From Candidatus Flexifilum breve (GTDB lineage: Bacteria > Chloroflexota > Anaerolineae > Aggregatilineales > Phototrophicaceae), in contig JADKGC010000007.1 in NCBI GenBank assembly GCA_016717205.1, forward strand, positions 248,001 to 312,000: a stretch of 64,000 bases of DNA. The letters are read 5' to 3'. Positions 40,074 to 49,036 of the stretch are shown in pieces. The notes below the pieces were generated by a model, which saw only the letters and a program-made list of their open reading frames with translations, was not told the DNA's origin and did no database searches. Position numbers and translations under genes: made by a program. The stretch's first letter is position 1, and every line of letters starts with the position of its first letter.

Positions 40074-40736
40074 CTAATTGGCCGAGAATGGGCCTCGATA
40101 TTCAGTTTCGGGCTGCACAAGGGCAACTTCTGAGAGCGTCACTTCTTTACGGTAGATGGCGCGCACGTTGTCAGCAAATTGAAGGGCGGAATCGACGCTT
40201 AACAGCCGCTGTTTCTCGTGTAAATCGATTTTGAGCAGCGATGCCGCCAGGTAGGCGAGGGGAATGTCTTCTTCCGGGAGCTGGTGCGGTGCGATGCGCA
40301 CGTTTTCGGCCTGTTCCAGGACGCTTAGATACCGCTCGATCCATGGGCGCAGCCGCTGGACAGCTGAGGCGAGCAGGGCGGGTTGCATATTTTCGAGAGG
40401 AAAGGGCACGGTTTCACCAGTCAGGTAGGGTTTGGAGTGATCGAGCTGTGTAATCTGAAAGCGTTCCTGACCAATGGCAACGATATTCATGCGACCGCTG
40501 CCCAAAGGTTGGGTTTGGGCAATATGCGCTGTACAGCCGATGCTGTATGGAGTCGGCTCAGCAGCGCTGAGACCTTTGACTTCTGAGCCGCTTTGCAGCA
40601 GCACCACGCCAAACGGGTGATGCTCATGCACGCACTCGTTGATCATCAGCTTGTAACGGTCTTCAAAGATGTGCAATGTGATGGGCATCCCCGGAAACAG
40701 CACCGTGTTCAGCGGGAACAGTGGCAAGCTTGACAT
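40074..40736 (-). CDS. Lon N-terminal (LON substrate-binding) domain protein
   Basis: 220 residues, made only of the N-terminal domain of Lon protease: LPLFPLNTVLFPGMPITLHIFEDRYK at the start, FGVVLLQSGSEV, IGCTAHIAQTQPLGSGRMNIVAIGQERFQI, then a helical part. No ATPase or protease domain. Bacterial stand-alone forms have no firm function; peptide binding is assumed. It is 50 bp upstream of the amylosucrase-like gene, same strand, so probably co-transcribed. The upstream ribosome-binding site is weak. Confidence 0.87.
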   Translation of the reverse strand: MSSLPLFPLNTVLFPGMPITLHIFEDRYKLMINECVHEHHPFGVVLLQSGSEVKGLSAAEPTPYSIGCTAHIAQTQPLGSGRMNIVAIGQERFQITQLDHSKPYLTGETVPFPLENMQPALLASAVQRLRPWIERYLSVLEQAENVRIAPHQLPEEDIPLAYLAASLLKIDLHEKQRLLSVDSALQFADNVRAIYRKEVTLSEVALVQPETEYRGPFSAN

Positions 40737-40873
40737 GAGTTGGCATCGATTCTCTACAATCGCTCTCTGCGCTCATTGTAGCGAGATTCAACCCGATCTC
40801 CAGATCTTTCTGCAGAACTTCTCATGGTAATTGGTCCTACAGAACGTCGATTCTCGCAAGTTACATTTACTAA

Positions 40874-40891
40874 TGATAATGGGGATTATCA
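40874..40891. promoter_or_regulatory. Fur-box-like inverted repeat
   Basis: TGATAAT-GGGG-ATTATCA is a perfect 7-bp inverted repeat in the 205-bp gap upstream of the Lon-N gene. The arms equal those of the Fur/Zur 7-1-7 consensus, but the spacer is 4 instead of 1. The remaining part of the gap holds a CTACAAT/ATTGTAG repeat at about 40757-40783 and nothing else I recognise. Confidence 0.35.
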
Positions 40892-40941
40892 CATAGTAAT
40901 TGCTTGGACTGAATAAATAGCCCGCAAAGACCTAGACTGTT

Positions 40942-41649
40942 TTACACATCAAAGCGGAAGGGGTTGAAATTGGTATTGTGGTCGTAGACATCTTCCTGTT
41001 CCGATGTTTTGAGCCAGCGTATCACCCGCAGCGTAATTGGCGTGAAGATCACTTCAATCGAGACCTTGAAGATGTAGTTGCTGACGATTAGTGACAGCAT
41101 CAACTCGATCGGGAAAACACCGAGCGCTGTCGCGATGACGAAGAAGACCGTTGTGTCGACACCCTGACCTGCAATCGTGCTGCCAATGGTCCGTGCCCAC
41201 AACCAACGTCCGTGCATCAGCACCTTCATCCGCGCCAGTACATAGCTGTTGACAAACTCGCCAAAGAAATAGGCAACGAGACTCGCAATCGCGAGTTTCC
41301 AGATACTGCCCAGAACCGCATCGTACGCCGACTGACCTACTGTTTCCAGCCACAGCGACTCGCCCGGCAACACACCAGCCAACCACACAAAGAAGGCCAT
41401 CAGCGCCGTCGCGAAGAACCCGCTCCAAATAACGCGGCGTGAACGCCGATAGCCATAGATCTCGGTCAGCACATCGCCGAAGATGTATGAGATGGGAAAT
41501 ACGAGCGTGCCAGCATCGAAGATGAACTGCAGCCCAAGCAGCGAGACGCCGAGATCAATGATCTTGGCGCTGCTCAGAATGTTGCTCAGCAGCAATACGG
41601 TCACAAACAGAACAGTGATCAGATCAATGTACTTGTAACGTCGTTCCAT
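40942..41649 (-). CDS. yhhQ: Queuosine precursor transporter (YhhQ/VUT family)
   Basis: 235 residues, six membrane helices. The family is recognised from ILSSAKIIDLGVSLLGLQFIFDAGTLVFPISYIFGDVLTEIYGY-type content (helices 1-2 with the conserved D-x-x-TEIYG), the AYFFGEFVNSYVLARMK segment and TIGSTIAGQGVDTTVFFVIA. YhhQ imports preQ0/preQ1 for queuosine synthesis. No preQ1 riboswitch is apparent in the 87-bp leader. The gene is divergent from the STAND-like ATPase gene. It probably stands alone. Confidence 0.88.
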   Translation of the reverse strand: MERRYKYIDLITVLFVTVLLLSNILSSAKIIDLGVSLLGLQFIFDAGTLVFPISYIFGDVLTEIYGYRRSRRVIWSGFFATALMAFFVWLAGVLPGESLWLETVGQSAYDAVLGSIWKLAIASLVAYFFGEFVNSYVLARMKVLMHGRWLWARTIGSTIAGQGVDTTVFFVIATALGVFPIELMLSLIVSNYIFKVSIEVIFTPITLRVIRWLKTSEQEDVYDHNTNFNPFRFDV

Positions 41650-41736
41650 GGAGGCTCTCGGTCGCTGAAAACTGGCTCAACTTATTCTCGCATCTGCATT
41701 AGAATTAAACAACATTCAACCTGTAGGGACGACAAC

Positions 41737-42855
41737 ATGGGATCAACGCGTAAACAACCGGTCAACTTTCGCAAAGAGGAGCTCGAAGCGATCGCCAAAT
41801 GCTGGTCAAGTGCCACTTCTGCGGCGCTCGTGGGCATTGGCAGTGTCGGGAAGTCGAACCTGCTGCAGCACTTGGATGATCCCGAGGTGCAGAAGCACTA
41901 TATCGGCGACAAAGCAGCCAAATTCAAGACGATCATCGTCGATGCGAACATGCTTGGTCCCCTTCCCGCTGATAGGGATGATCCTGTCCGCTGCTGGGCC
42001 GGGTATGAGTTGATGATGCATCGTCTGTTTCTCGCGTTCTACCCGTTTGAAATGCTGACTAACGAGGAAGCCAAACAGTTCTTCGATACTTATCAGGCGC
42101 TTCAAGATGGGACTAATCCCCTCTTCACCTATATGGCGCTGCGCTATTTTGAGCTTGGTCTCGAATACTTTATGCGCAAAGGCTATACCATTGCCTTCAT
42201 GTTCGACGAATTCGACGAAATGCTGCGCCAGCTGCCAGTCAAGTTCTTTCAGACGCTGCGTGGCATTCGTGATTCAAATAAGCGGCAGTTAATGTACATT
42301 ACCCTCACCCGGTCACCGCTCGTGACCCTGGTGGAACGCTTTGCGATCCCGGTCCTCGATATCGAACCGTTCACCGAATTGTTCACGGACAATACGATTT
42401 ACGTTGGGCCGTATAATGACACTGACGGACGCGCGATGTTGAGCGAACTTGCGCGGCGGCGGCAGCGCAGCTATTCCGATTATGTGAACGGGTTGCTGCT
42501 CGATATAACTGGACGTTATGCCGGTATTCTACGCGTAAGCGTGAATTCACTTGACGAGTTTGTCAATGTCAATCTCAATGCGCTCTCACGGAATCAATTA
42601 CTGGAGGCGCTCGCCGTTAAACCCGCCGTCCGCGCTGAATGTCGCACCATCTGGTCCAGCCTGAATCGATCTGAGCAGCAGGTGCTGAAGGCTGTGGCGC
42701 GCCTAAGTGCATACAATGTCAATCCCGAAAGCGAATTTGCCGTCCATATGCTGCTGCAAAAAGGGATCTTGAAGCTCGACGAATCGGGACAGAAGCTCGA
42801 AATCCTTCCGCCCCTCTTCCACATGTATGTCCAATCGAACCCGGACTTCGCATGA
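41737..42855 (+). CDS. AAA/STAND-like P-loop ATPase
   Basis: 372 residues. Walker A ALVGIGSVGKSNLLQHL (about 35), Walker B YTIAFMFDEFDEML (about 155), a sensor-1-like MYITLTRSPL, then a helical lid and a C-terminal winged-helix region (from about 300: LNRSEQQVLKAVARLS; HMLLQKGILKL). This is the layout of Orc/STAND-type ATPases used in signalling or nucleic acid work; no partner domain gives a specific task. AGGGAC lies before the ATG. Its stop overlaps the YigZ-like gene start (ATGA), suggesting coupled expression. Confidence 0.7.
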   Translation: MGSTRKQPVNFRKEELEAIAKCWSSATSAALVGIGSVGKSNLLQHLDDPEVQKHYIGDKAAKFKTIIVDANMLGPLPADRDDPVRCWAGYELMMHRLFLAFYPFEMLTNEEAKQFFDTYQALQDGTNPLFTYMALRYFELGLEYFMRKGYTIAFMFDEFDEMLRQLPVKFFQTLRGIRDSNKRQLMYITLTRSPLVTLVERFAIPVLDIEPFTELFTDNTIYVGPYNDTDGRAMLSELARRRQRSYSDYVNGLLLDITGRYAGILRVSVNSLDEFVNVNLNALSRNQLLEALAVKPAVRAECRTIWSSLNRSEQQVLKAVARLSAYNVNPESEFAVHMLLQKGILKLDESGQKLEILPPLFHMYVQSNPDFA

Positions 42856-43466
42856 ATGGCTACTTGATCCCGGCGGGACAGCATCGCACCGAGATTTTGG
42901 TCGTGAACTCTCGCTTCTATACGAGCATTGGCTATGCACCATCGGTCGACGCGGCGAAGGCGTTTATCAGCAGCATCCGCGCGGAAATGCCGGATGCAAA
43001 TCATCATGTGTATGCCTTCCGTGTAGGCTATGGCAACTCCATCATCGAAGGCGTGAGCGATGATGGTGAACCGACAGGGACATCCGGTCCGCCGGTGTTG
43101 GCTGTTCTACGCGGCAGAGATATCGGGGATACAGTTGTTGTGGTCACACGTTTTTTCGGCGGCACCAAGCTCGGCACTGGCGGCTTGGTGCGCGCCTACA
43201 CGGATGCGGCCCAAGAAGGTTTCAGCTCACTCGCCGTCATCCGCAAAATTGAGCGAACACTGCTCGGTCTTGAACTACCCTACCCTGTTTTTGAGCAGGT
43301 CAAGCGCCTGATCGCGCAGCATGAGGGTGAAGTAGAGGAAGAATCATTTGCCGAAGCCGTGACCATACTCGCCAAATTCCCAAGTGATCAAACGAAACCG
43401 TTCTCGTACGCCGTGTCTGAACTGACCTCAGGTCGCGTGGTTCCGATTGACTTCGGCAGCATTTAA
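42852..43466 (+). CDS. yigZ: IMPACT family protein (YigZ-like)
   Basis: 204 residues. The UPF0029 domain is clear: GVSDDGEPTGTSGPPVLAVL and VVVVTRFFGGTKLGTGGLVRAY, the family signature, at about 62-115, followed by the small ferredoxin-like C-terminal domain. YigZ/IMPACT relatives bind nucleic acid or ribosome-associated factors; the E. coli role is not settled. It is coupled by a four-base overlap to the ATPase upstream, a pairing I have not seen before. It converges on the LCP-family gene. Confidence 0.9.
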   Translation: MNGYLIPAGQHRTEILVVNSRFYTSIGYAPSVDAAKAFISSIRAEMPDANHHVYAFRVGYGNSIIEGVSDDGEPTGTSGPPVLAVLRGRDIGDTVVVVTRFFGGTKLGTGGLVRAYTDAAQEGFSSLAVIRKIERTLLGLELPYPVFEQVKRLIAQHEGEVEEESFAEAVTILAKFPSDQTKPFSYAVSELTSGRVVPIDFGSI

Positions 43467-44724
43467 TCGTCGGCCTCGGGCATCGCGCCATACGTGCAGG
43501 AATTGTAATCGCCACCGAGAATAACCTGGAAATCGACTTCCCGTTCTGGTAAGGGTTCGCTGATCACGTTGACTGGATCGACACGCAGGGCGGCCAGCAG
43601 CACGCCCAGACTGCTCCCTTTTGTGCTGCCCGTATAGTCAACCACTGTCGTATGTGGCTGATAAGATGCGGTTTCGTTCAAGATATGCGGCACAAACCCT
43701 TCCCAAGCCAAACCGATCTGCGGCTACTTCGCTTAAGTCCCCACCCCACTCCCGTTGAGGATGGCGACGCGCTTCTTCCCTGAACCAATTGATGCTCGGT
43801 TACAGGCTGCATTACACGTTGCATTAAGGATGCGACGGCGGCTCTATCGGGTACTAGGACGCTTGAACCCTCTGGTGAAGTCGAGAACGTGACCTCGACA
43901 TTGGGGTGAAACGTGTAAGATGAGATGTGATCGGTATTGATGGTCGCCGCCAGCGGCGCTAAAGCCAGCATATCGTCGAGAGCAATGTCGGTTTCGACCG
44001 TCTCTACAACCTGTGACCAGACCTCCGTAAGCTGGGATAACAGGTCGAGACTGCGTATTCTGCCCCACAGTGCGCGCAGGATGACTTGCTGGCGCCGTCC
44101 ACGGTCGAAGTCACTGGTGGTGCGCCGACTGCGCGCAAACCAGAGCGCGAGATCACCATCCATCGCATGGACACCGACCGGCAGCGTAAACTGTTCCCAG
44201 CTTTCCTCTAGGTTCGGATCAAGCTCCGGACTTATCAACCGCCAGTCGCTCAACGCGCAGTCGACCGACACCTCCACGCCACCCAAATCGTCGATGATCC
44301 GACGGAAGTCTGCGAAATCCACATACGCGTAGTAATCAATGTGCAGACCAAGATTGTACTCGATGGTATCCTTGAGCAGCCCTACCCCACCGCCAACACT
44401 GTCGAAGGACTCGCCGTGGGGATACGCTGTGTTGATACGGTAGACACGATAGCCCGGGATATAGACATACAGATCACGCGGAATCGATAGCAAGGCGACC
44501 GTGCCTGTCGTACGGTTTACCGACACAACCATAATCACGTCAGTCCGCCCGGTATAGCGAGTATCGGCGCTGTCACCGCCGATCAACAGGAAATTGATGA
44601 TGTCGTATGCGCCCTCATCCACTAGGGGGACAGGTTCAGGAATAACCACATCCTGAGCAGCGAGCGGATGAGCCGATAACAAGCAGAACAAACATGAAAG
44701 TAGAAAGAAGAGGCGCAGTTTCAT
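43463..44724 (-). CDS. LytR-CpsA-Psr (LCP) family protein, C-terminal LytR_C domain frameshifted
   Basis: The N-terminal 315 residues are in frame: signal peptide MKLRLFFLLSCLFCLLSAHP, then the LCP domain with NFLLIGGDSADTRYTGRTD, LLSIPRDLYVYIPG, RINTAYPHG, DYYAYVDFADFRRIIDDLGG and WFARSRRTTSDFDRGRRQQ (Arg residues that hold polyprenyl pyrophosphate). LCP enzymes attach glycopolymers to peptidoglycan. After LVQG the frame breaks. VAILNGSGVG, LSEVAADR and LAWEGFVPHILNE, all expected in a LytR_C domain, lie in three different register positions between about 43710 and 43780, and the last continues to a stop at 43463. At least three indels in about 70 bp suggest local sequence error or decay. 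Confidence 0.78.
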
Positions 44725-44837
44725 GACTATCCTTGCGCGCTGTGCGTTTGAGCGATGATTCCAGTATAGGCAGAGATTTTGCGCTGCAGTCTGGTTATAG
44801 GGGAAACGCCGTCCGAGCGTGGGCGAAGCGTAGATAA

Positions 44838-44863
44838 AAGACCCCGCTGGTCGGCGGGGTCTT
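44838..44863 (-). terminator. Intrinsic terminator after the receiver gene
   Basis: A perfect 10-bp stem (AAGACCCCGC / GCGGGGTCTT) with a 6-base loop, followed on the minus strand by TTATC; it lies seven bases after the stop of the receiver gene. Confidence 0.8.
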
Positions 44864-44870
44864 GGGAGGC

Positions 44871-45227
44871 TTAGCGATATCCGTTGATGAGGTTCAACAT
44901 ACTCCGGACTGATACTGGCTTGCGCACATAGTCGTTACAGCCCGCCGCTACGTACTGATCGGCGTAGCCCATCGTATCGTAGGCGGTGATGGCGATAATC
45001 GGTTCGCTGACGCCTTTCTGGCGCAGCAACCGGGTGAGCCGAAGACCGTCCATGCTGCGCGTACCCAGATTCAGATCCATCAGGATCAAATCGGCAGTCC
45101 CCGGATTGATCTCCTGTAACGCGCTGTCTGCTTCGCTATAGGTGACCAATTCGTCGTTATTCATGTGGCAAATTCGCTCAATGAGCGCCACATTGGCTAA
45201 GTTGTCCTCAACGTAGATAATCCGCAT
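44871..45227 (-). CDS. Single-domain response regulator (CheY-like receiver)
   Basis: 118 residues. IIYVEDNLANVALIER (acidic pair), LILMDLNLGTRSMDG (phospho-acceptor Asp about 51), IIAITAYDTMG (switch Thr) and DYVRKPVSV (Lys) are intact. No output domain. GAGG lies five bases before the ATG. It follows the SH3b protein gene by 15 bp on the same strand and is followed by a strong terminator, so the pair form a short operon. No histidine kinase is adjacent. Confidence 0.9.
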   Translation of the reverse strand: MRIIYVEDNLANVALIERICHMNNDELVTYSEADSALQEINPGTADLILMDLNLGTRSMDGLRLTRLLRQKGVSEPIIAITAYDTMGYADQYVAAGCNDYVRKPVSVRSMLNLINGYR

Positions 45228-45242
45228 GATACCTCGTCCGAA

Positions 45243-46403
45243 CTAATAAGCAATCACCGGAACCGCGCTAAACGCGCCCCGGAACACTACAAACTCTTGG
45301 GAGACCCAGCCCTGACCGAAATCCCCAGTCACCAGATACCACAACGCATCTTCCGTTACACCGGCGACTGGCAGTTCAGTACCTCCGGCAACCACGGCGA
45401 TCGAGGCATATTGGGGGCCCGGGCCTGTGCGTACATTCTGGTAGCTCGTGTTGATAACCACCCGCCCTGCTTCCAGCACCGGGACCGGAATCGGCGACGA
45501 TTGAGCCGCAGTCGTCACGTCGGCAGCAGCGACCTGCGTCGTTCCGTGCAGCACATCCGAGGTGGTGCCCGTGCGAATGGTGACGGTATTCACCGGCAGC
45601 CAACCAGACAATCCATTCCCCAATTCTACTTGATAAAGGTTGCCGCTAGCATTAATGAGAAAGGCTTCTTCGCCATTGAAGAGTGGCGGCAGACTGGCAT
45701 TGGTGCTGCCCGGCGCAGATAAGAGATTCGCGGGGCCAGCGGTCACAATGACGACCTGGTAATTGATTGCCGACAAGCGCATTGCCACTTTCGGCGCTTC
45801 GATCCAGCCAATGCCAACATTCGGAACGACGATTTGGACCCAGTTGACCCCAGCGGTGTTGGCCATACCAAGAATCGCGAAGTCGAGGGCATCATTGCGG
45901 AATAAGGTTGCAATGACCCCACCCTGTTCTGCGGGTCGGTTACGCAGGTTAACCGAACTGACCTGAAGCACAGCCCGATAGCGCTCGTCGCTCGTCGATC
46001 CAATAGCCGGCTGCGTTCCTCCGGCGCTGACCGAACCAGTACCGGGCAGGCCGATAGTGAGCGGCGTAGCCAAAGCGACCGGTGCGGCCGGAACCTCGAT
46101 TTCTGGCACATAGGCGAAGGAACCACGGGCAAGCGTGAAAGACACGTCGACCCACGCGTTCCCGTCAGCGGTGGTCACCAAGTACCACGTCTGATCACCG
46201 TTGCTGCCGAGCACCGGTAATTCCGTCCCGCCGACCAAAGTCGTGATAACGGTGAACTGTGGGCCCGGCCCACTGCGCGCGTTCAGAAAACTGGTATTGA
46301 CGACGAGGAGTGGGATTTCTAGCTGCTGCCCTACTCCACCAGCGTAAATCACCGTTCCAAAGACAAATGAGAGCAAGACGACGAGCAGCGCTATTTTCTT
46401 CAC
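45243..46403 (-). CDS. Secreted protein with multiple SH3b domains
   Basis: About 386 residues. A signal peptide (VKKIALLVVLLSFVFG) is followed by four SH3b-like repeats: FLNARSGPGPQFTVI (first), VNLRNRPAEQGGVIA (second), ANLLSAPGSTNASLP (third, degenerate) and QNVRTGPGPQYASI (fourth). The first and last are near copies, including VGGTELPVLG versus AGGTELPVAG, pointing to internal duplication. No catalytic domain. The open frame runs up to 46481, but a GTG at 46403 has a GGGGGG-A-A run upstream and heads the signal peptide. It probably binds the cell envelope. Confidence 0.82.
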   Translation of the reverse strand: MKKIALLVVLLSFVFGTVIYAGGVGQQLEIPLLVVNTSFLNARSGPGPQFTVITTLVGGTELPVLGSNGDQTWYLVTTADGNAWVDVSFTLARGSFAYVPEIEVPAAPVALATPLTIGLPGTGSVSAGGTQPAIGSTSDERYRAVLQVSSVNLRNRPAEQGGVIATLFRNDALDFAILGMANTAGVNWVQIVVPNVGIGWIEAPKVAMRLSAINYQVVIVTAGPANLLSAPGSTNASLPPLFNGEEAFLINASGNLYQVELGNGLSGWLPVNTVTIRTGTTSDVLHGTTQVAAADVTTAAQSSPIPVPVLEAGRVVINTSYQNVRTGPGPQYASIAVVAGGTELPVAGVTEDALWYLVTGDFGQGWVSQEFVVFRGAFSAVPVIAY

Positions 46404-46578
46404 AAGATTTCCCCCCAGAAGTCGAATCTGCATGAACACCGAATATTGTAAGATAAATTCGGCTTTTTCGCTGTAGGACATCCGGCGAGAATACGTAGGG
46501 TAACAGACGTTGAAGCGTTTCCCCCACTTCTGCTATAAAGAAAGCAGCATGATAACAGCTATTCTCAAAGGACATCCG

Positions 46579-47610
46579 ATGCGCAGGCGATTATTCTTGG
46601 CCTTTTTCATTCTGAGTGTGGTATTTGTTCTTCCAGCCTTGGCTGACAACTGCGAAGGCGATACTGCCGGGCTGTGCGCAGGACTTTCGCCCGACACCAT
46701 CGCGTCCTATCCCGAACCGCTCGTCGAGCCACTGGCAACCAATGACACAGCCGTCACTGATCGCATCTATCAGCGAGTGCTGAATCCAATTGATATTTAT
46801 GATGCGCCAAATGGTAACGTGGTCAGCCAACTAGCAGCGGGCTTTAATTTTGTGACAACCCACGGTGTACAGGATAACTGGACCCTGATCAATGATCAGC
46901 AATGGGTGCTCACCGAGCACCTGCGCCAAGCTCTGCCTTCGCGATTCGCTGGCGTGCTGATCACCGAAGACATGGAATATCCAGTAGCATGGATTCTCGT
47001 CAATGTTGTGCCGAGCCGCACGCCGGGCGCCGAGCCCACCGAGGGCGACCTCGCCGTCCTGCGCTACACGTTGGTGAACCTGTACAGCTTCGTCGAAATT
47101 GACGGTTGGCGCTGGTATCAGATTGGCGTCGATCAATGGGTACACCAGACGCTGGTCGCGAAAATACTGCCCGTGGAACGTTCGGCTGAGATTGATACGC
47201 ACAAATGGGTCAGCGTTGACCTGTACGAGCAGGTCGCAATTGCCTATGAGGACAACACGCCTGTCTTTGCCACACTCATCTCGTCGGGTTTGTCCGACTG
47301 GCCGACCAACGAAGGTCTGTTTCACGTATACGTTCGTTATCCACGCACCGTGATGAGCGGCGCCGACGGTCAGCCGGATTTCTACTATCTGGAAGAAGTA
47401 CCCTGGACGATGTACTTCGATCATGATATCGGCCTGCACGGCACTTACTGGCACGATGGTTTCGGCTATCGCCACAGTCACGGTTGCGTGAACCTGTCGA
47501 TCACAGATGCGCAGTGGTTATACAACTGGGCGGCGGACGAAATCGACCTGACCGTTCCCGAAGATACCGGTGCAGCCGTGTACGTGTACAGCAGTGGACA
47601 ATATCGCTAG
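46579..47610 (+). CDS. L,D-transpeptidase (YkuD domain), secreted
   Basis: 343 residues. The signal peptide MRRRLFLAFFILSVVFVLPALA is followed by two SH3-like stretches (RVLNPIDIYDAPNGNVVSQL; VNLYSFVEIDGWRWYQIG). A YkuD catalytic domain starts at about 220: KWVSVDLYEQVAIAYEDNTP, LHGTYWHDGFGYRHSHGCVN, with catalytic His and Cys in the SHGCVN motif. Such enzymes make 3-3 crosslinks or attach proteins to peptidoglycan, which implies a meso-diaminopimelate wall or use of a similar stem. AAAGGA lies six bases before the ATG at 46579. Terminator at 47618. Confidence 0.87.
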   Translation: MRRRLFLAFFILSVVFVLPALADNCEGDTAGLCAGLSPDTIASYPEPLVEPLATNDTAVTDRIYQRVLNPIDIYDAPNGNVVSQLAAGFNFVTTHGVQDNWTLINDQQWVLTEHLRQALPSRFAGVLITEDMEYPVAWILVNVVPSRTPGAEPTEGDLAVLRYTLVNLYSFVEIDGWRWYQIGVDQWVHQTLVAKILPVERSAEIDTHKWVSVDLYEQVAIAYEDNTPVFATLISSGLSDWPTNEGLFHVYVRYPRTVMSGADGQPDFYYLEEVPWTMYFDHDIGLHGTYWHDGFGYRHSHGCVNLSITDAQWLYNWAADEIDLTVPEDTGAAVYVYSSGQYR

Positions 47611-47617
47611 ACAATCT

Positions 47618-47640
47618 GCCCCGTATAGGGGCTTTTCTTT
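47618..47640 (+). terminator. Intrinsic terminator after the L,D-transpeptidase gene
   Basis: GCCCC-GTATA-GGGGC followed by TTTTCTTT. The stem is short but GC-only and the T-tract is good. Confidence 0.7.
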
Positions 47641-47695
47641 ATTCCCTGACTATTTCATAATCAATCTCTCACTGTCACAGAGGGGGCTTTGGAGC

Positions 47696-49036
47696 GTGCA
47701 GCAGCGCCGCACTATCGAACAGACCAACTGGCTCATTAGACGCTTACAAGCGGTTATGAGCAGCTTTGGTTACGCTATCTTGGAAACGCCGATCCTCGAC
47801 TCGGCCGACTTGTTTCTCACCCGCGCCGGCGATCAGATTATCGGTCGGCTGTTCACTTTTGAACGTTTTGGTCAGCAACTGGCCCTGCGCCCGGAATTTA
47901 CCGCCGCCGCCGCACACGCCTACCTCACCTCACAGCGAACCTCAATTGCGCGCTGGCAGTTTGCTGGAGCCACCTTTGAAGATGACGGCGGCCAGTTCCA
48001 AAAAATGAGCGTGGGCGCAGAACTCATTGGCATGGCTGGTGTGTCTGCGGACGCCGAAATCATGGCGATGGCCGCCAGCGGTCTCGACGATGTTGGTATT
48101 CGGGATTGGCGCATCGTTATTGGCCATGTGCAACTTATGCGCCAACTCCTCAAACGGTATCACCTTGATGCGCGCACGGAACGCTTCCTGCTCAATCACC
48201 TCCACACGTTGAAGGAGTATGGCAAAGAACGGATTCTGGCTGAACTGGATCGACTGCTGTTAATTCGACCAGAAGCGGCTTCCGCCGATGTCGATCTCAA
48301 CGTCGTCAACACCCAGCAAATGCTCGATGTACTGCTGGATGCTACGCAGCATGGGACGGCCATGGGCGGCCGCACTCGCGATGACATTGTGCGCCGTCTG
48401 CTGCAAAAGCGTCAGCGCGCCGCCGAACGCAGCGAAATTGTCGCGGCGCTTGACTTCCTCCAACTCTGGAGTGCCATCATCGGCGATGCCGAAAGCGCGT
48501 TTCAGCAGATCGAGCGCCTTATTGAGGCCGCAGATGCAGACGCCTTGCAGACACTCGAACAGTGGCGGGAAACGATCCGACTGCTCAGCGTTTACGGCAT
48601 CCCTGTAGAACGTACGCTCATTCAGCCGGGATTGGCTCGCAACTGGGATTACTATACTGGGCTTGTCTTCGAAATTCACGGCGATGTGCTGCTTGCGGGC
48701 GGCGGTCGCTACGACGAGCTGACGCGCCTGATCGGCGGTGAGCATGAGACTCCGGCTGTGGGTTTCGCCTACTATGTTGACCAACTGGTGGAGGCTGCAG
48801 CGATCGAGCCTGAGTTCGATCAGATTGTGACGATAAGTTTTGCGCCGAACCGGGCTGTTGAGGCTGTGCAGTGGGCGCAGGTGCTGCGGCGCAACGGCAT
48901 TCCCGCCGAAATTATTCCACAGACTGACGAGGAAGCGGAATCTGCCGCTACAGTGAATGCGGATGGCAGTTTACGCCATGCCGGAAATGACTATCAGCTC
49001 GATCAACTCAGCCGACTCGTGGAGGATTTGCAATGA
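47696..49036 (+). CDS. hisZ: ATP phosphoribosyltransferase regulatory subunit (HisZ)
   Basis: About 446 residues, a class II aminoacyl-tRNA-synthetase-like fold related to HisRS. Motif 2-like ALRPEFTAAAAH and VLLAGGGRYDELTRLIGG (motif 3 / histidine-A region) are seen, with GYAILETPILDSADLF near the start. The catalytic RNA-charging features are partly degenerate. HisZ forms the regulatory part of short-form ATP phosphoribosyltransferase in histidine synthesis. The start is taken as a GTG at 47696 with AGAGGGGG upstream; the longer frame runs back into the preceding gene. Its stop overlaps hisG (ATGA). The call as HisZ rather than HisS rests mainly on the hisG neighbour. Confidence 0.78.
   Translation: MQQRRTIEQTNWLIRRLQAVMSSFGYAILETPILDSADLFLTRAGDQIIGRLFTFERFGQQLALRPEFTAAAAHAYLTSQRTSIARWQFAGATFEDDGGQFQKMSVGAELIGMAGVSADAEIMAMAASGLDDVGIRDWRIVIGHVQLMRQLLKRYHLDARTERFLLNHLHTLKEYGKERILAELDRLLLIRPEAASADVDLNVVNTQQMLDVLLDATQHGTAMGGRTRDDIVRRLLQKRQRAAERSEIVAALDFLQLWSAIIGDAESAFQQIERLIEAADADALQTLEQWRETIRLLSVYGIPVERTLIQPGLARNWDYYTGLVFEIHGDVLLAGGGRYDELTRLIGGEHETPAVGFAYYVDQLVEAAAIEPEFDQIVTISFAPNRAVEAVQWAQVLRRNGIPAEIIPQTDEEAESAATVNADGSLRHAGNDYQLDQLSRLVEDLQ

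Noticed and set aside
41650..41736. Possible preQ1 riboswitch upstream of the queuosine-precursor transporter.
   Set aside because: The 87-nt leader lacks the preQ1-I hairpin and A-rich tail and any convincing pseudoknot.
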